This document shows, in pieces, positions 1 to 8,192 of a stretch of DNA of 42,840 nt. The position numbers and the translations under genes were made by a program. The stretch lies in contig JAUHXR010000037.1 in NCBI GenBank assembly GCA_030426845.1, positions 1 through 42,840 on the forward strand. Direction: 5' to 3'. A model generated the notes under the pieces. The model did no database searches. It had not been told where the DNA came from and saw only the letters and a program-made list of their open reading frames with translations. The first letter of the stretch is position 1. Each line of letters starts with the position of its first letter. The stretch comes from Polyangia bacterium. Its GTDB lineage: Bacteria; Myxococcota_A; Polyangia; Polyangiales; Sandaracinaceae.

Positions 1-1378
1 CGAGGTCGCCGTAGTAGCCCTCCCCCGCGATGAACACGAGGCGCACGTCGCGCGCGTCGCTGTCGAGCACCGCCTCGTAGGGGTCGAGGCCGCGCCGGCC
101 GAAGACCGTCACGTCGGCCGCGAGCCCAACCTCGAGCCGACCGATCCGCCCCTCGAGCCCCACCGCCTCCGCGCCGCCCTCGGTCGCCATCTGCACGATG
201 CGCTCGGGCGTGAGCGCCGCGATGCCCTCGGCCGCGCCGAAGTCCCGCGCGAAGCGCATCTCCCCGAGCATGTGGTCCTCGCCCGACACGGTCCAGTCCG
301 GGCCGAGGCCGACGCTGAGCCCGCGCGCGAGGATCTGCGCGATGGGCGCCGTCTCGCCGTACAGGATCAGGTTGCTCGAGGGCGACCACACGACGTGCGC
401 GTCCGTCATCCACGCCTCGTCGATCTGCGCTTCGGTGAGCCCCATCGAGTGGATGAGCATCCCGACCCCCGACCAGGTGCCGTCGCTCGCCGCGAGGAGG
501 CTCTGGCCCATGTGCCGGTTGGTGCGCGAGTCGCGGCCCGCGAAGGAGTCGAACTCGAGCTCGACGTTGTTGCCCATCACGCCCTCTTGCATGTGGACCG
601 CGTAGCGCGTGACCGGCGTGGTCGGATCGCTGAACGCCGCGACCAGCCCGGCCGCGTCCGCGTCCGTGAGATCGCGCGGCGAGCCGATCGTCGTGCGCAT
701 GTGGTCGTAGCCGAGGTGGTGGTGGTGGTCCGCGTTGCGCGCGAGCCGGTCGAGGCACGCGCGGTTCGCGCACTGGCCCATCACCGTCGTCGTCCCGTGC
801 ACGATCGAGCGGAGCTCGCCCCACTTCGCGCCCGGGCAGATGCGGGCGTTCTCGTTGCGGCCGTCGGTGAACGGGAGGATGTGGTCCTCGTAGGCCGCGA
901 CGTCCGACCACACGTAGCGGTTGTCGTAGGTCTCCCCCGCGACCCACTCCGGGAGGAAGTCGTAGGTGAGGTGGTTGTGCGCGTCGATGAGGCCCGCGCT
1001 GATCACCCCCATCGTCTCGATGACGGTGACCGTGCTCGCCTCCGGCTCGCCGCTGCAGTCCGCGGCCACGCAACGGATCGTGTCGCCCACGATCAGGACC
1101 TCGCCGTCCGGGATCGGCCCGGCCGGCGCGAGGACGGTGCCGCGCAGGAGGAAGCCGCCCGTTCCGTCGCGGGAGACGACCGCCGGGGGGCTCGGCTCCG
1201 ACGGCCCCGGGAGCGGCCCGGCGTCAGGTCCGGCGTCCGGCGTCAGGCCCCCGTCGTCCGGCGCGACCGCGCCGTCGGTCCGCGGACCCGCGTCGAAGGG
1301 ACCCGCGTCGGGGCCCGAGGGCCCGGGGCAGCCGGCGGCGATCAACGCCAGCCCGGCGATCGCGAGGCGCGAGGTCAT
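1..1378 (-). CDS. Amidohydrolase-family lipoprotein (3' end beyond window)
   Basis: The minus-strand frame stays open from an ATG at 1378 to the left edge, giving 459 residues with no stop. Residues 1-17 form a signal peptide ending in the lipobox AAGC, followed by a DAG-rich linker. The core is a metal-dependent amidohydrolase of the cytosine-deaminase/atrazine-chlorohydrolase type. It shows the metal-binding HxH (H134, H136, in DAHNH), a later LIHSMGL histidine, a SPSSNLIL segment, and a GLGPDWTVSGEDHM segment carrying the expected late aspartate. The last visible residues (VFIAGEGYY) resemble the C-terminal strand of the family, so little is probably missing. An in-frame ATG at 1387 is an alternative start. 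The lipobox places the enzyme in the cell envelope, which is unusual for this mostly cytosolic family. The substrate cannot be told. Confidence 0.85.
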   Translation of the reverse strand, partial: MTSRLAIAGLALIAAGCPGPSGPDAGPFDAGPRTDGAVAPDDGGLTPDAGPDAGPLPGPSEPSPPAVVSRDGTGGFLLRGTVLAPAGPIPDGEVLIVGDTIRCVAADCSGEPEASTVTVIETMGVISAGLIDAHNHLTYDFLPEWVAGETYDNRYVWSDVAAYEDHILPFTDGRNENARICPGAKWGELRSIVHGTTTVMGQCANRACLDRLARNADHHHHLGYDHMRTTIGSPRDLTDADAAGLVAAFSDPTTPVTRYAVHMQEGVMGNNVELEFDSFAGRDSRTNRHMGQSLLAASDGTWSGVGMLIHSMGLTEAQIDEAWMTDAHVVWSPSSNLILYGETAPIAQILARGLSVGLGPDWTVSGEDHMLGEMRFARDFGAAEGIAALTPERIVQMATEGGAEAVGLEGRIGRLEVGLAADVTVFGRRGLDPYEAVLDSDARDVRLVFIAGEGYYGDL

Positions 1379-1449
1379 CGTCCCCATGGTACGGCCAGGG
1401 GCACGCGACGGTCGACGACATCTCGCGCGGGGCTGGTATCCTCGCCGCC

Positions 1450-1902
1450 ATGAGCACCCGCCTGTCCCTGATCCTCCCCTGCGCGCTCGTCCTCCTCGCG
1501 GCCTGCGGCTCCAGCGAGGCGCCGCCTCCGCAGACCCCGCCGCCGGCGCCGGTCGCCGTCGACCACTACTCCGGCGCGTGGCGCGGCGTCGCCAACATCA
1601 CCACCGATCTGCCCGACGGCCCTCCGACGATGGACATCAACACGACCATCACCTCGGACGGCGGCATCTGCGGCAGCATCGAGTACGGCGCGATCGGCTG
1701 CTCGGGCGTCTGGCGCTGCACGAGCTCCTACGATTCGAACGTGATGATCATCGAGGAGGAGATCCGCTACGGCCAGGAGCGCTGCCCCTCGGCCGCTCGC
1801 ATCGAGCTGCGCACGACCAACGATCCGGACGTCCTCGAGTTCCACTACTCGAGCCCGCGCATTCAGGGCACCGCGACCCTGCAGCGCGTCCCGCGCCTGT
1901 AG
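1450..1902 (+). CDS. Small lipoprotein of unknown function
   Basis: A 150-residue protein with a signal peptide and a clear lipobox (LAAC, Cys19), then a Pro-rich linker (about residues 24-38). The mature domain of about 110 residues looks beta-rich and contains four more cysteines (CGS, GCSG, RCTS, ERCP) that could form two disulfides outside the cytoplasm. I recognise no family. The short fold with a GxWRG start and a terminal GTATLQRV strand is lipocalin-like in rhythm only, which is speculation. It is transcribed divergently from the amidohydrolase with about 70 bases between the starts. It ends 14 bases from the stop of the converging hydrolase gene. Confidence 0.75.
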   Translation: MSTRLSLILPCALVLLAACGSSEAPPPQTPPPAPVAVDHYSGAWRGVANITTDLPDGPPTMDINTTITSDGGICGSIEYGAIGCSGVWRCTSSYDSNVMIIEEEIRYGQERCPSAARIELRTTNDPDVLEFHYSSPRIQGTATLQRVPRL

Positions 1903-1916
1903 CGCCGACGCCAGGT

Positions 1917-2942
1917 TCACAGCGGCGCGCTGAGGCCCAGGGGCCGCGGCCCGCTCCGCGCCCCCGGGGTGGGCCCGAGCGAGATCCCGTAGCAGCCGGG
2001 GTGGACGCTCATCGCGGCGAAGTTCTGCTCGTAGCAGCCGGCGGCCGGGGGCGCCGTCTGGCCGACGAACCGCGACCAGCCGAGGCCCACTGCCGTCCCG
2101 GCGCTCTGCGCGTAGAACGCCATCGGGTAGTTGTGGCGGCGCCGGTACTCGCCCGAGCCGAACGGCGGGCGCAGGTAGACGTCCACCACGCCCTCGAGCC
2201 CGGCCCAGGTGTGGAGGTGCTGGCCCATCATCGAGATGTAGTTCTCGACGAAGACCTGGCCCTCGCCCCGCCCGATCGGCAGGTCGCGCAGCATCTGGTG
2301 GATGCCAGCCTGCGAGCCGGTCATGTACGTGATGAGGTTCTCGGGCGCGTCGAACATGGTGAGCTGCGCGGGGGCGCGGTCCAGCTCGCGCGCGGCCATC
2401 GCGGCGACGCGCGCGCCGTAGCTGTGGCCGATGAGGTGGACGCGCCCGTGGTCCTCGGCGAAGCCCGGCGCCTCCACCCCCTCGATCGCCTCCGCGAGCC
2501 AGCGGCCGTGCAGATCGGTGTGGGCCATCACGCGACGGCCAGCGAAGAAGAACGGGATCGAGGCCGCGTCGTCCAGCCAGCTGTAGGCGATCACCACCGC
2601 GTAGGGATCCGCCTCCGTGATGGCGACCGCGAGCTCCTCGAACCAGGGCTGGAACGCGCGGCCTTGGTCGTCCTCGGCCACCCACGCGCGCAGCGTCGGC
2701 TCGTCGGCCACCGCCTCGCTCCAGCCGGGAGCCCAGCCGTGGACGAGCACGTAGAGGTGGCTCGCGGGGACGCTGCCGGGCGTGACCGCGCGGAAGCCCT
2801 CGCCGTCCCAGCGGCCGATGCGCTCGACGGGGCTGAGCTCCGACGGCGCCTGCGCGGCCGAGTACGCGCGGGGCTGCGGGATGCACCCGCTCGCCGCGAG
2901 CAGGAGCGCTGCGAGCAGAAGCGGCGAGAGGCGGGCGTGCAT
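1917..2942 (-). CDS. Alpha/beta-hydrolase (lipase-like) lipoprotein
   Basis: A 341-residue envelope-anchored serine hydrolase. I chose the ATG at 2942 because it starts directly with the signal peptide and ends in the lipobox ASGC (Cys20). In-frame ATGs at 2960 and 2978 would add a polar stretch before the hydrophobic core. The nucleophile elbow is GHSYG (Ser174), preceded by the strand RVHLI. LYVLVHGW (about 63-70) supplies the HG oxyanion motif. This pattern fits lipases and esterases that act on hydrophobic esters, but the substrate is unknown. It lies 55 bases downstream of the glycosyltransferase gene on the same strand and could be co-transcribed with it. Confidence 0.8.
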   Translation of the reverse strand: MHARLSPLLLAALLLAASGCIPQPRAYSAAQAPSELSPVERIGRWDGEGFRAVTPGSVPASHLYVLVHGWAPGWSEAVADEPTLRAWVAEDDQGRAFQPWFEELAVAITEADPYAVVIAYSWLDDAASIPFFFAGRRVMAHTDLHGRWLAEAIEGVEAPGFAEDHGRVHLIGHSYGARVAAMAARELDRAPAQLTMFDAPENLITYMTGSQAGIHQMLRDLPIGRGEGQVFVENYISMMGQHLHTWAGLEGVVDVYLRPPFGSGEYRRRHNYPMAFYAQSAGTAVGLGWSRFVGQTAPPAAGCYEQNFAAMSVHPGCYGISLGPTPGARSGPRPLGLSAPL

Positions 2943-2997
2943 GCGGGGGCTCTCGTCCATGGTGCCACTACGACTCATCGGGCGCCGCGGCTCGATG

Positions 2998-4902
2998 TCA
3001 ATTCGCGCGGCGGGGGCAGCGCTCGGCGGCCGCGCCGGCCCGCTCGAAGACGATCCGGCATTCGGGCGGCGACGGACACCCCGGGCGCCGCAACAGCTGC
3101 GCGTCGTGATCCGGCGGCGGGAGCCCGCACTCCTCGAGCGCGCCGAGCGCGGTCCCCGCGCGGACGCCCGGGTCCTCGGGCGGGACGAGCCGCGGCTCGC
3201 AGCGATCGTCGAACAGCAGCCGCGGGAGCACCGCCACGTCGTGCTCCACCTGCACGTAGCGGGGCGCGCCGCCCGCCGTGAGGTGGGCCCCGGCCGCCGC
3301 GAGGGCGCGGTGGAGGACCGCCTCGGATGCCCAGATCGGCGGGTTCTCCTCGGTGAACGCGAGGCGGGCCGCCTGCTCGACGCGCGCGGGGATCAGCAGC
3401 GCCAGGACGAGCCAGCCGAGCCTCGGTCGCCGCGCGGCCAGGCCGAGCGCCGCGGCCGAGGCGACGAGCGCGATCGGATACACCAAGAACGCGACGTTGC
3501 GGGGTCGCAGGTAGGCTTGCTGAGCCACGACGGTCAGCGCGACCACCGACAGCAGCGCGACGCCGGTCGCGACACGGAGGCGCGGCCTCGTCAGCCCGTA
3601 CCCGAGGAGCCCCAGGACGAGCACGACGCTGAGCTCCCCGCCCGTCAGATCGGACGCGAGCGCCCAGAGCGCCCGCGCGGGGCCGACGGCGTAGGGCGCG
3701 AGGGAGTCGGCGTGGCGACCGAGGTGGTGGCCGACCCCGGCGGTCGCGAAGCCGAGCCAGGGCGCGCACGCGACCGCCGCGCTCACCCCGAGACAGGCGG
3801 CCGGAGCGCGGACCGAGGCCCCCGCGCGCGCCCGCCAGGCGAGGAGCCCCGCGGCCGCGATCAGCGCCGCGCCGAACGCGGGGTAGTCGAGCCACGCGAG
3901 GAGCCCGAGCGAGGCCGCGGCCCCCACCCAGTGCCGCCGCTCGGCCCGGCCGGCGAACGCAGCCTCCGCGGCCCAGACGCCGAGGCCGCCGGCCGCGCCC
4001 ACCATCGCGTAGGGCCGCGCGAGGGCGTCGACGAACACGACCAGCGGGGTGAGGGCCACGAGCGCGAGCGGCAGGAGCGCCCGCCGCGGGCCCAGGCGCC
4101 GGCGCGCCGCGGCGTTCACGAGCCCGAGGCCGAGGCCGCCCGCGATCACCGAGGGGACGCGCGCGAGCCAGCGCGGTGGGCACGCCTCGATCCCGGGGAT
4201 CACGGCCAGCACGAGCCGGTGGAGCGGCGGGTGGAGGAGCAGGTCGAGGTCGACGGTCATCACCTCGCGCCAGCCCCCCGCAGGCAGAGAGCTGGGCTCG
4301 TCCCGATCCCACGGGAGGAGCCACGCCGCGACCACGCGCGCGGCGAGCCCGACCGTGATGACGGCGACGGCCGCGGCGATCGCGCGGCGATCCGGCGGCG
4401 CAGGGGGAGCCGGCCGCGTCGGGTCCGAGGGCCCGCGCCAGGCGAGGAGCGCGAGGAGGACGACGAACGCGGCCGCGCTCACGAGCGGCGCCGCCAGCGC
4501 TCCGTCGACCCGCGGCCGGCCACCCGATCGCGCCCCCGGCGGCGCGCGCGGGGCGTCGTCCCACACGAAGTCAGCCTCACTCGCCCGGAGCCGCGCGGCG
4601 ACCGCCTCGGTCACCGGGCCCGGCACCTCGCCGCCGAGGCGGAACCGTCGCGTCCGCGTCGCGCCGCCGGCCGGGTCGTCCACGTGCCGCAGCTCGAGCG
4701 TGCGGAGGTCATCGCCGCAGCGGTAGCGCGCGAGGACCCGCCGCGGCTCGATCGACGCCCCCTCGAACGCGCACCCCTGCGCATCGACGCCCAGGGCCGC
4801 GGCGAAGAAGCCCTCGTGACCGGACCCGAGGACCGGCTGGGCGACGGCCTGGCCGGCCCACAGAAGGACGGCAAGCCCGGCGACGAGCGCGCGCGCGGCC
4901 AT
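2998..4902 (-). CDS. GT39-like membrane glycosyltransferase with periplasmic head domain
   Basis: A 634-residue polytopic membrane protein. The start at 4902 (MAARALVAG) gives a cleavable-type signal peptide ending AVAQ. About 110 residues follow that look periplasmic, with two cysteines (CAF and YRCG). The first membrane span is near residue 140, and about ten more alternate with short loops. The first large loop has the acidic DRDEP motif and, further on, HPPLHRL, both typical of GT-C transferases of the PMT/ArnT (family 39) type, which use polyprenyl-phosphate sugars as donors. The Cys-rich C-terminal tail is periplasmic or cytoplasmic depending on the number of spans. The signal-peptide-plus-head arrangement in front of a GT-C core is unusual. 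Acceptor and sugar are unknown. Confidence 0.8.
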   Translation of the reverse strand: MAARALVAGLAVLLWAGQAVAQPVLGSGHEGFFAAALGVDAQGCAFEGASIEPRRVLARYRCGDDLRTLELRHVDDPAGGATRTRRFRLGGEVPGPVTEAVAARLRASEADFVWDDAPRAPPGARSGGRPRVDGALAAPLVSAAAFVVLLALLAWRGPSDPTRPAPPAPPDRRAIAAAVAVITVGLAARVVAAWLLPWDRDEPSSLPAGGWREVMTVDLDLLLHPPLHRLVLAVIPGIEACPPRWLARVPSVIAGGLGLGLVNAAARRRLGPRRALLPLALVALTPLVVFVDALARPYAMVGAAGGLGVWAAEAAFAGRAERRHWVGAAASLGLLAWLDYPAFGAALIAAAGLLAWRARAGASVRAPAACLGVSAAVACAPWLGFATAGVGHHLGRHADSLAPYAVGPARALWALASDLTGGELSVVLVLGLLGYGLTRPRLRVATGVALLSVVALTVVAQQAYLRPRNVAFLVYPIALVASAAALGLAARRPRLGWLVLALLIPARVEQAARLAFTEENPPIWASEAVLHRALAAAGAHLTAGGAPRYVQVEHDVAVLPRLLFDDRCEPRLVPPEDPGVRAGTALGALEECGLPPPDHDAQLLRRPGCPSPPECRIVFERAGAAAERCPRRAN

Positions 4903-5040
4903 GACCGCGAGGATACGGCATCCCGCCGCCGCCTCGCCCGACCCGCGATCCTGTGCCATCACGGCCGCTTGGCCCGGCGCGCCCCTCGCGCCGCGCCTCG
5001 CGGCGCTCCGCCGCTGCTCACCCGCTCTCTCGAGGTCTCC

Positions 5041-6729
5041 ATGCGCCCGCTCTGCCCTTCGCTCGCTCTGATCCTCTGTCTCACGCTGGGCTCTCTCGGG
5101 CTGGGCGCCGGCTGCACGGTCGGTCGCGACGAGCCCGAGCCGGGCGCGTGCACCGACGTCGACCAGGACTGGATCTGCGACGAGCTGGAGGGCCTCGACG
5201 ACCTCGACGGCGACGGCATCCCGAACGCGGGGGATCGCGACGCCGACGGCGACGGGGTGCCCGACGCGATGGAGGCGGGCGACGCCGACCTCGACACCCC
5301 TCCGCGCGACAGCGACATGGACGGCGTGCCGGACTACCTCGACCCGGCCTGGCCGATGGCGCGCACCGACGCGGGCCCCTTCGACGCCGGCGCGCCGCCC
5401 GCCGTCCCCGACGCGGGCCTCCCCGACTCCGGGATCGACGGCGGGCGCATCGTGATGAGCGTCTGCCCGCCGTCCGCGATCGTCCCCGAGGGCTGCATGC
5501 CCGCGATGGACGAGGGCGCCGCGTCCCTGTGCCAGGGCTCGGACGACGACTGCGACGGAATGGTCGACGAGGGCTGCCCGTGCGAGGTCGGCCAGGTGCA
5601 GCGCTGCTTCGGCGGCCCGCCGGGCCGGCGCGACGTGGGCGCGTGCACCGACGGGATGCAGGTCTGCGGCGAGTTCGGCTGGGGCCCCTGCGGTGGCGGC
5701 ATCGCGCCGGGGCCCGAGGCGTGCGACGACCTCGACAACAACTGCAACGGCTGCACCGACGAGGTCGAAGGCTGCGTCCCGGTCGGCTCGTGCCCCGGGC
5801 CCGGCGACCCGCGCGTCCCGCCGGCCACCCCGTTCAGCACCTACACCCTCGACGGCTCGCTCTTCTACAGCGGCGCGGACGCGATCGGCTGGCAGTGGGA
5901 GGTCGAGGGCACGCCCTGCGACACCATGTTCCAGGCGATCCCCGGCTCGACCGCGACGAGCCAGAACGGCCAGCTCAGCTACACGCTGCGCAACGCTAGC
6001 TCGCAGGTCGCGACCCTCGACACCTCGCTGAGCGGCGACTACACGGTGACGATGCGCGTCCGCCGCTCCGGCGGGCTCGAGGACTTCGTCTGCACCTGGG
6101 TCGTCCACGTGGGCGGCCCCGGCGTGCGCGTCGAGCTCTGCTGGGACCAGACGGGCCCGACCGCGGGCTTCCTCAACAGCGTCGACCTCGACCTGCACCT
6201 CGGCAAGCAGGGCACCACGAGCGCCTGGTTCACCGACGACGACTGCTACTACGCGAACTGCGATGACTTCTCCTTCGGCGCTCGCCCGAGCTGGGGCTAC
6301 CCGGTGACGCCGCCCGCGATGTGCGTCCTGCCGCCGACCTCGTTCGGACAGTGCGACAACCCTCGGCTCGACATCGACAACGTCTCCGAGTTCACGTCCT
6401 ACGTCCCCGAGAACATCAACGTCGACAACCCGACGGACGGCGACACGTTCCGCGTGCTCGTCAACTACTTTAGCGGCTCGACGGCAACCCAACCTCTCGT
6501 AAACATCTACTGCGGTGGCCAGCTCACCGCGACCTACGGCGCGGCCCCGAACACCGTCCCCGGGTTCAGCAGCAGCGCCACCGGATCCAGCGGGCTGATG
6601 TGGCGGGTCGCCGATATCCAGGCGATGGTCAACGCGATGGGCGAGACCACCGGCTGCGCGGTCACCGGGCTCCACCCGCCGATGATGTCCACCGGCTTCT
6701 GGCTGACTACCGGCGACACGACGTATTGA
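5041..6729 (+). CDS. Lipoprotein with thrombospondin type 3-like and MopE-like motifs
   Basis: A 562-residue surface lipoprotein. The start is the ATG at 5041, with GAGG about 5 bases upstream and a signal peptide ending in GAGC. Residues about 40-110 are Asp-rich calcium-binding-type repeats (DLDGDGIPN, DADGDGVPD, DSDMDGVPD), as in thrombospondin type 3 or OmpA-linked repeats. A DAG linker follows. Two Cys-flanked acidic motifs (DDDCDGMVDEGC and DLDNNCNGCTDE) match the putative metal-binding motif of MopE-like proteins. The last 280 residues contain a predicted beta-rich region rich in aromatic residues and Asp/Asn (VDLDLHLGK). This region is common in myxobacterial surface proteins, but its function is unknown. 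It diverges from the glycosyltransferase gene across about 140 bases in which I see no clear promoter. Confidence 0.8.
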   Translation: MRPLCPSLALILCLTLGSLGLGAGCTVGRDEPEPGACTDVDQDWICDELEGLDDLDGDGIPNAGDRDADGDGVPDAMEAGDADLDTPPRDSDMDGVPDYLDPAWPMARTDAGPFDAGAPPAVPDAGLPDSGIDGGRIVMSVCPPSAIVPEGCMPAMDEGAASLCQGSDDDCDGMVDEGCPCEVGQVQRCFGGPPGRRDVGACTDGMQVCGEFGWGPCGGGIAPGPEACDDLDNNCNGCTDEVEGCVPVGSCPGPGDPRVPPATPFSTYTLDGSLFYSGADAIGWQWEVEGTPCDTMFQAIPGSTATSQNGQLSYTLRNASSQVATLDTSLSGDYTVTMRVRRSGGLEDFVCTWVVHVGGPGVRVELCWDQTGPTAGFLNSVDLDLHLGKQGTTSAWFTDDDCYYANCDDFSFGARPSWGYPVTPPAMCVLPPTSFGQCDNPRLDIDNVSEFTSYVPENINVDNPTDGDTFRVLVNYFSGSTATQPLVNIYCGGQLTATYGAAPNTVPGFSSSATGSSGLMWRVADIQAMVNAMGETTGCAVTGLHPPMMSTGFWLTTGDTTY

Positions 6730-6780
6730 TCAGCGTACCGCGTCGGCGCTGGCTCCGTCGTTTCGGGTCCGCTTCGTGCT

Positions 6781-6808
6781 TTGACATGTGGCTTTGATCC
6801 ACTATCGT
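6781..6808 (+). promoter_or_regulatory. Sigma70-like promoter
   Basis: TTGACA at 6781-6786 is a perfect -35 box. After a 16-base spacer comes TATCGT at 6803-6808, which keeps four of six positions of TATAAT, including the first two and the last. The segment is visibly less GC-rich than its surroundings and lies about 30 bases before the start of the Lys-rich protein gene, giving a short leader with a GGAGG ribosome site. The call rests on sequence match and position only. Confidence 0.6.
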
Positions 6809-6837
6809 CGCGGCGTCTTTCTCCTGGAGGAACCAGA

Positions 6838-7326
6838 ATGGCGCGAGCGAAGAAGTCGTCCGACAAGACCCGTAGAGGCAGCCCCGAGGCGATCGCCAAG
6901 CGTCGGGTCGCCCGCGCGCTGAACCGCCTCTTCGAGGAGGGCGGGACGACCACCGCGCTCGATGGCCGCACCCTCAAGCGCAAGAAGCGCCTCATGAAGG
7001 AGCTGAAGGACGGCAAGGCGGGCAAGCCGCTCAAGGCCCTCGAGGTGCTCGGCCACGTCACCGAGCTGCTCCAGCTCGGCGAGACGCTGACCACGCTGCG
7101 CAAGCTCAAGCCGAAGCTCCCGCCGGCCCCGCCGGTCACCGAGGAGTCGCTGGCGATCTACCGCGAGACGCAGAGCCAGTACGGCTTCGACCCCAAGGCG
7201 TGGAAGCTCCTCGGCGTCGATCTCGCGAAGGACGACGGCCCCGCGAAGCCGGCCGCGAAGGCCCCTCGGAAGAAGGCGGCGAAGAAGGCCGCCAAGAAGA
7301 AGAAGACGTCGCGCAAGAAGGCCTGA
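6838..7326 (+). CDS. Lys-rich protein with histone H1-like tail
   Basis: A 162-residue, strongly basic protein with no signal peptide. The ATG at 6838 follows GGAGG at 6826-6830. Residues 1-120 are predicted helical with many Lys/Arg, and contain a central LKRKKRLMKELKDGK patch and a hydrophobic stretch (EVLGHVTELLQLGETL). The last 30 residues are a low-complexity Ala-Lys tail (AAKKAAKKKKTSRKKA), like the C-terminal domain of histone H1 and bacterial H1-like proteins. This suggests binding to DNA or RNA, but no defined family is recognised. It is the first gene of a probable pair, since the next start lies 5 bases after its stop. A strong promoter match suggests high expression. Confidence 0.8.
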   Translation: MARAKKSSDKTRRGSPEAIAKRRVARALNRLFEEGGTTTALDGRTLKRKKRLMKELKDGKAGKPLKALEVLGHVTELLQLGETLTTLRKLKPKLPPAPPVTEESLAIYRETQSQYGFDPKAWKLLGVDLAKDDGPAKPAAKAPRKKAAKKAAKKKKTSRKKA

Positions 7327-7331
7327 GCCGG

Positions 7332-8186
7332 GTGGCCGCGCGCCACGGCTCGATCCGACCCGCGCTCCTCGCGGGTCGGTGGTACCCGGCCGAGCCGGAC
7401 GCGTGTCGGCTCGCGATCGACGAGGCCGCGCAGGGAGCCGACCCCGGCGGCGTCGGCCTGATCGGGCCGCACGCCGGGTGGTCCTACTCGGGCGCCTGCG
7501 CGGGCCTGGGCTATGCCGGGCTCGCGCGATCGCGCGCCGGCGCCGATCTGGTCGTCGTCTTCGGCTCGCACCGCGGCCCCGCGGGCCCCGACACGCTCTT
7601 CGGGGGCGAGGCCTGGGACACCCCGCTCGGCCCGCTCGAGACCGATCGCGAGCTCGCGCGCGAGATCGCCGAGGCCCTGCCGCTCGAGCCGGAGCCGGTG
7701 CGCCCCGCGCAGGCGGACAACGCGGTCGAGCTGCACCTGCCGTTCGTCCGCCGCCTTTTTCCCGACGCCCGCCTCTTGATGCTCGGGGTCGCGGCCGCGC
7801 CGGGCGCGCTCGCGATCGGCCGCTGGGTAGGCGAGCGCGTCCGCGCGCGGGGCCGGCGCGCCGCCTTCGTGGGCTCGACCGACCTGACCCACTACGGCCC
7901 GAGCTACGGCTGGGCGCCGCGGGGCACGTCGGACGAGGCGGTGCGCTGGGTTCGCGAGGTCAACGACGCGGGCTTCCTCGACGCGGTGCTCGCCGATCGG
8001 CCCGAGGCCGCGCTCGCGCACGCGCTCGAGGAGCGGAGCGCGTGCTGCCCCGGCGCGGTGGCGGCCACGATGGAGGCGGTCCGCGCCTACGCGGGCGAGG
8101 TCACGCCGCGCCTCGTGGACCACCGGCTGAGCTACGACGTCCGCCCGGCCGAGAGCTTCGTCGGCTACGCGTCCGTCGCGCTCTGA
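7332..8186 (+). CDS. MEMO-family / AmmeMemoRadiSam system protein B homologue
   Basis: A 284-residue cytoplasmic protein of the MEMO1 family, related in fold to class III extradiol dioxygenases. The hallmarks are the start RPALLAGRWYPAEP, the metal-site histidine motif IGPHAGWSYSG, the STDLTHYG segment and the late Cys motif SACCPG. In many prokaryotes the gene sits with AMMECR1 and a radical SAM enzyme (the AmmeMemoRadiSam system). Neither partner is within this window, so this copy stands alone here. The GTG start at 7332 lies 5 bases after the stop of the Lys-rich protein gene, suggesting coupled translation. The biochemical role of bacterial MEMO proteins is not settled. Copper or iron binding is known for human MEMO1. 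Confidence 0.88.
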   Translation: MAARHGSIRPALLAGRWYPAEPDACRLAIDEAAQGADPGGVGLIGPHAGWSYSGACAGLGYAGLARSRAGADLVVVFGSHRGPAGPDTLFGGEAWDTPLGPLETDRELAREIAEALPLEPEPVRPAQADNAVELHLPFVRRLFPDARLLMLGVAAAPGALAIGRWVGERVRARGRRAAFVGSTDLTHYGPSYGWAPRGTSDEAVRWVREVNDAGFLDAVLADRPEAALAHALEERSACCPGAVAATMEAVRAYAGEVTPRLVDHRLSYDVRPAESFVGYASVAL

Positions 8187-8192
8187 CGCGTC

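Noticed and set aside
2782-5040. Upstream extension of the TSP3-like lipoprotein frame
   Set aside because: It overlaps the glycosyltransferase gene on the other strand and would bury the signal peptide and lipobox that start at 5041.
4903-6675. Upstream extension of the glycosyltransferase frame
   Set aside because: It lies opposite the TSP3-like lipoprotein gene and has no domain. The real start is at 4902, where a signal peptide begins.
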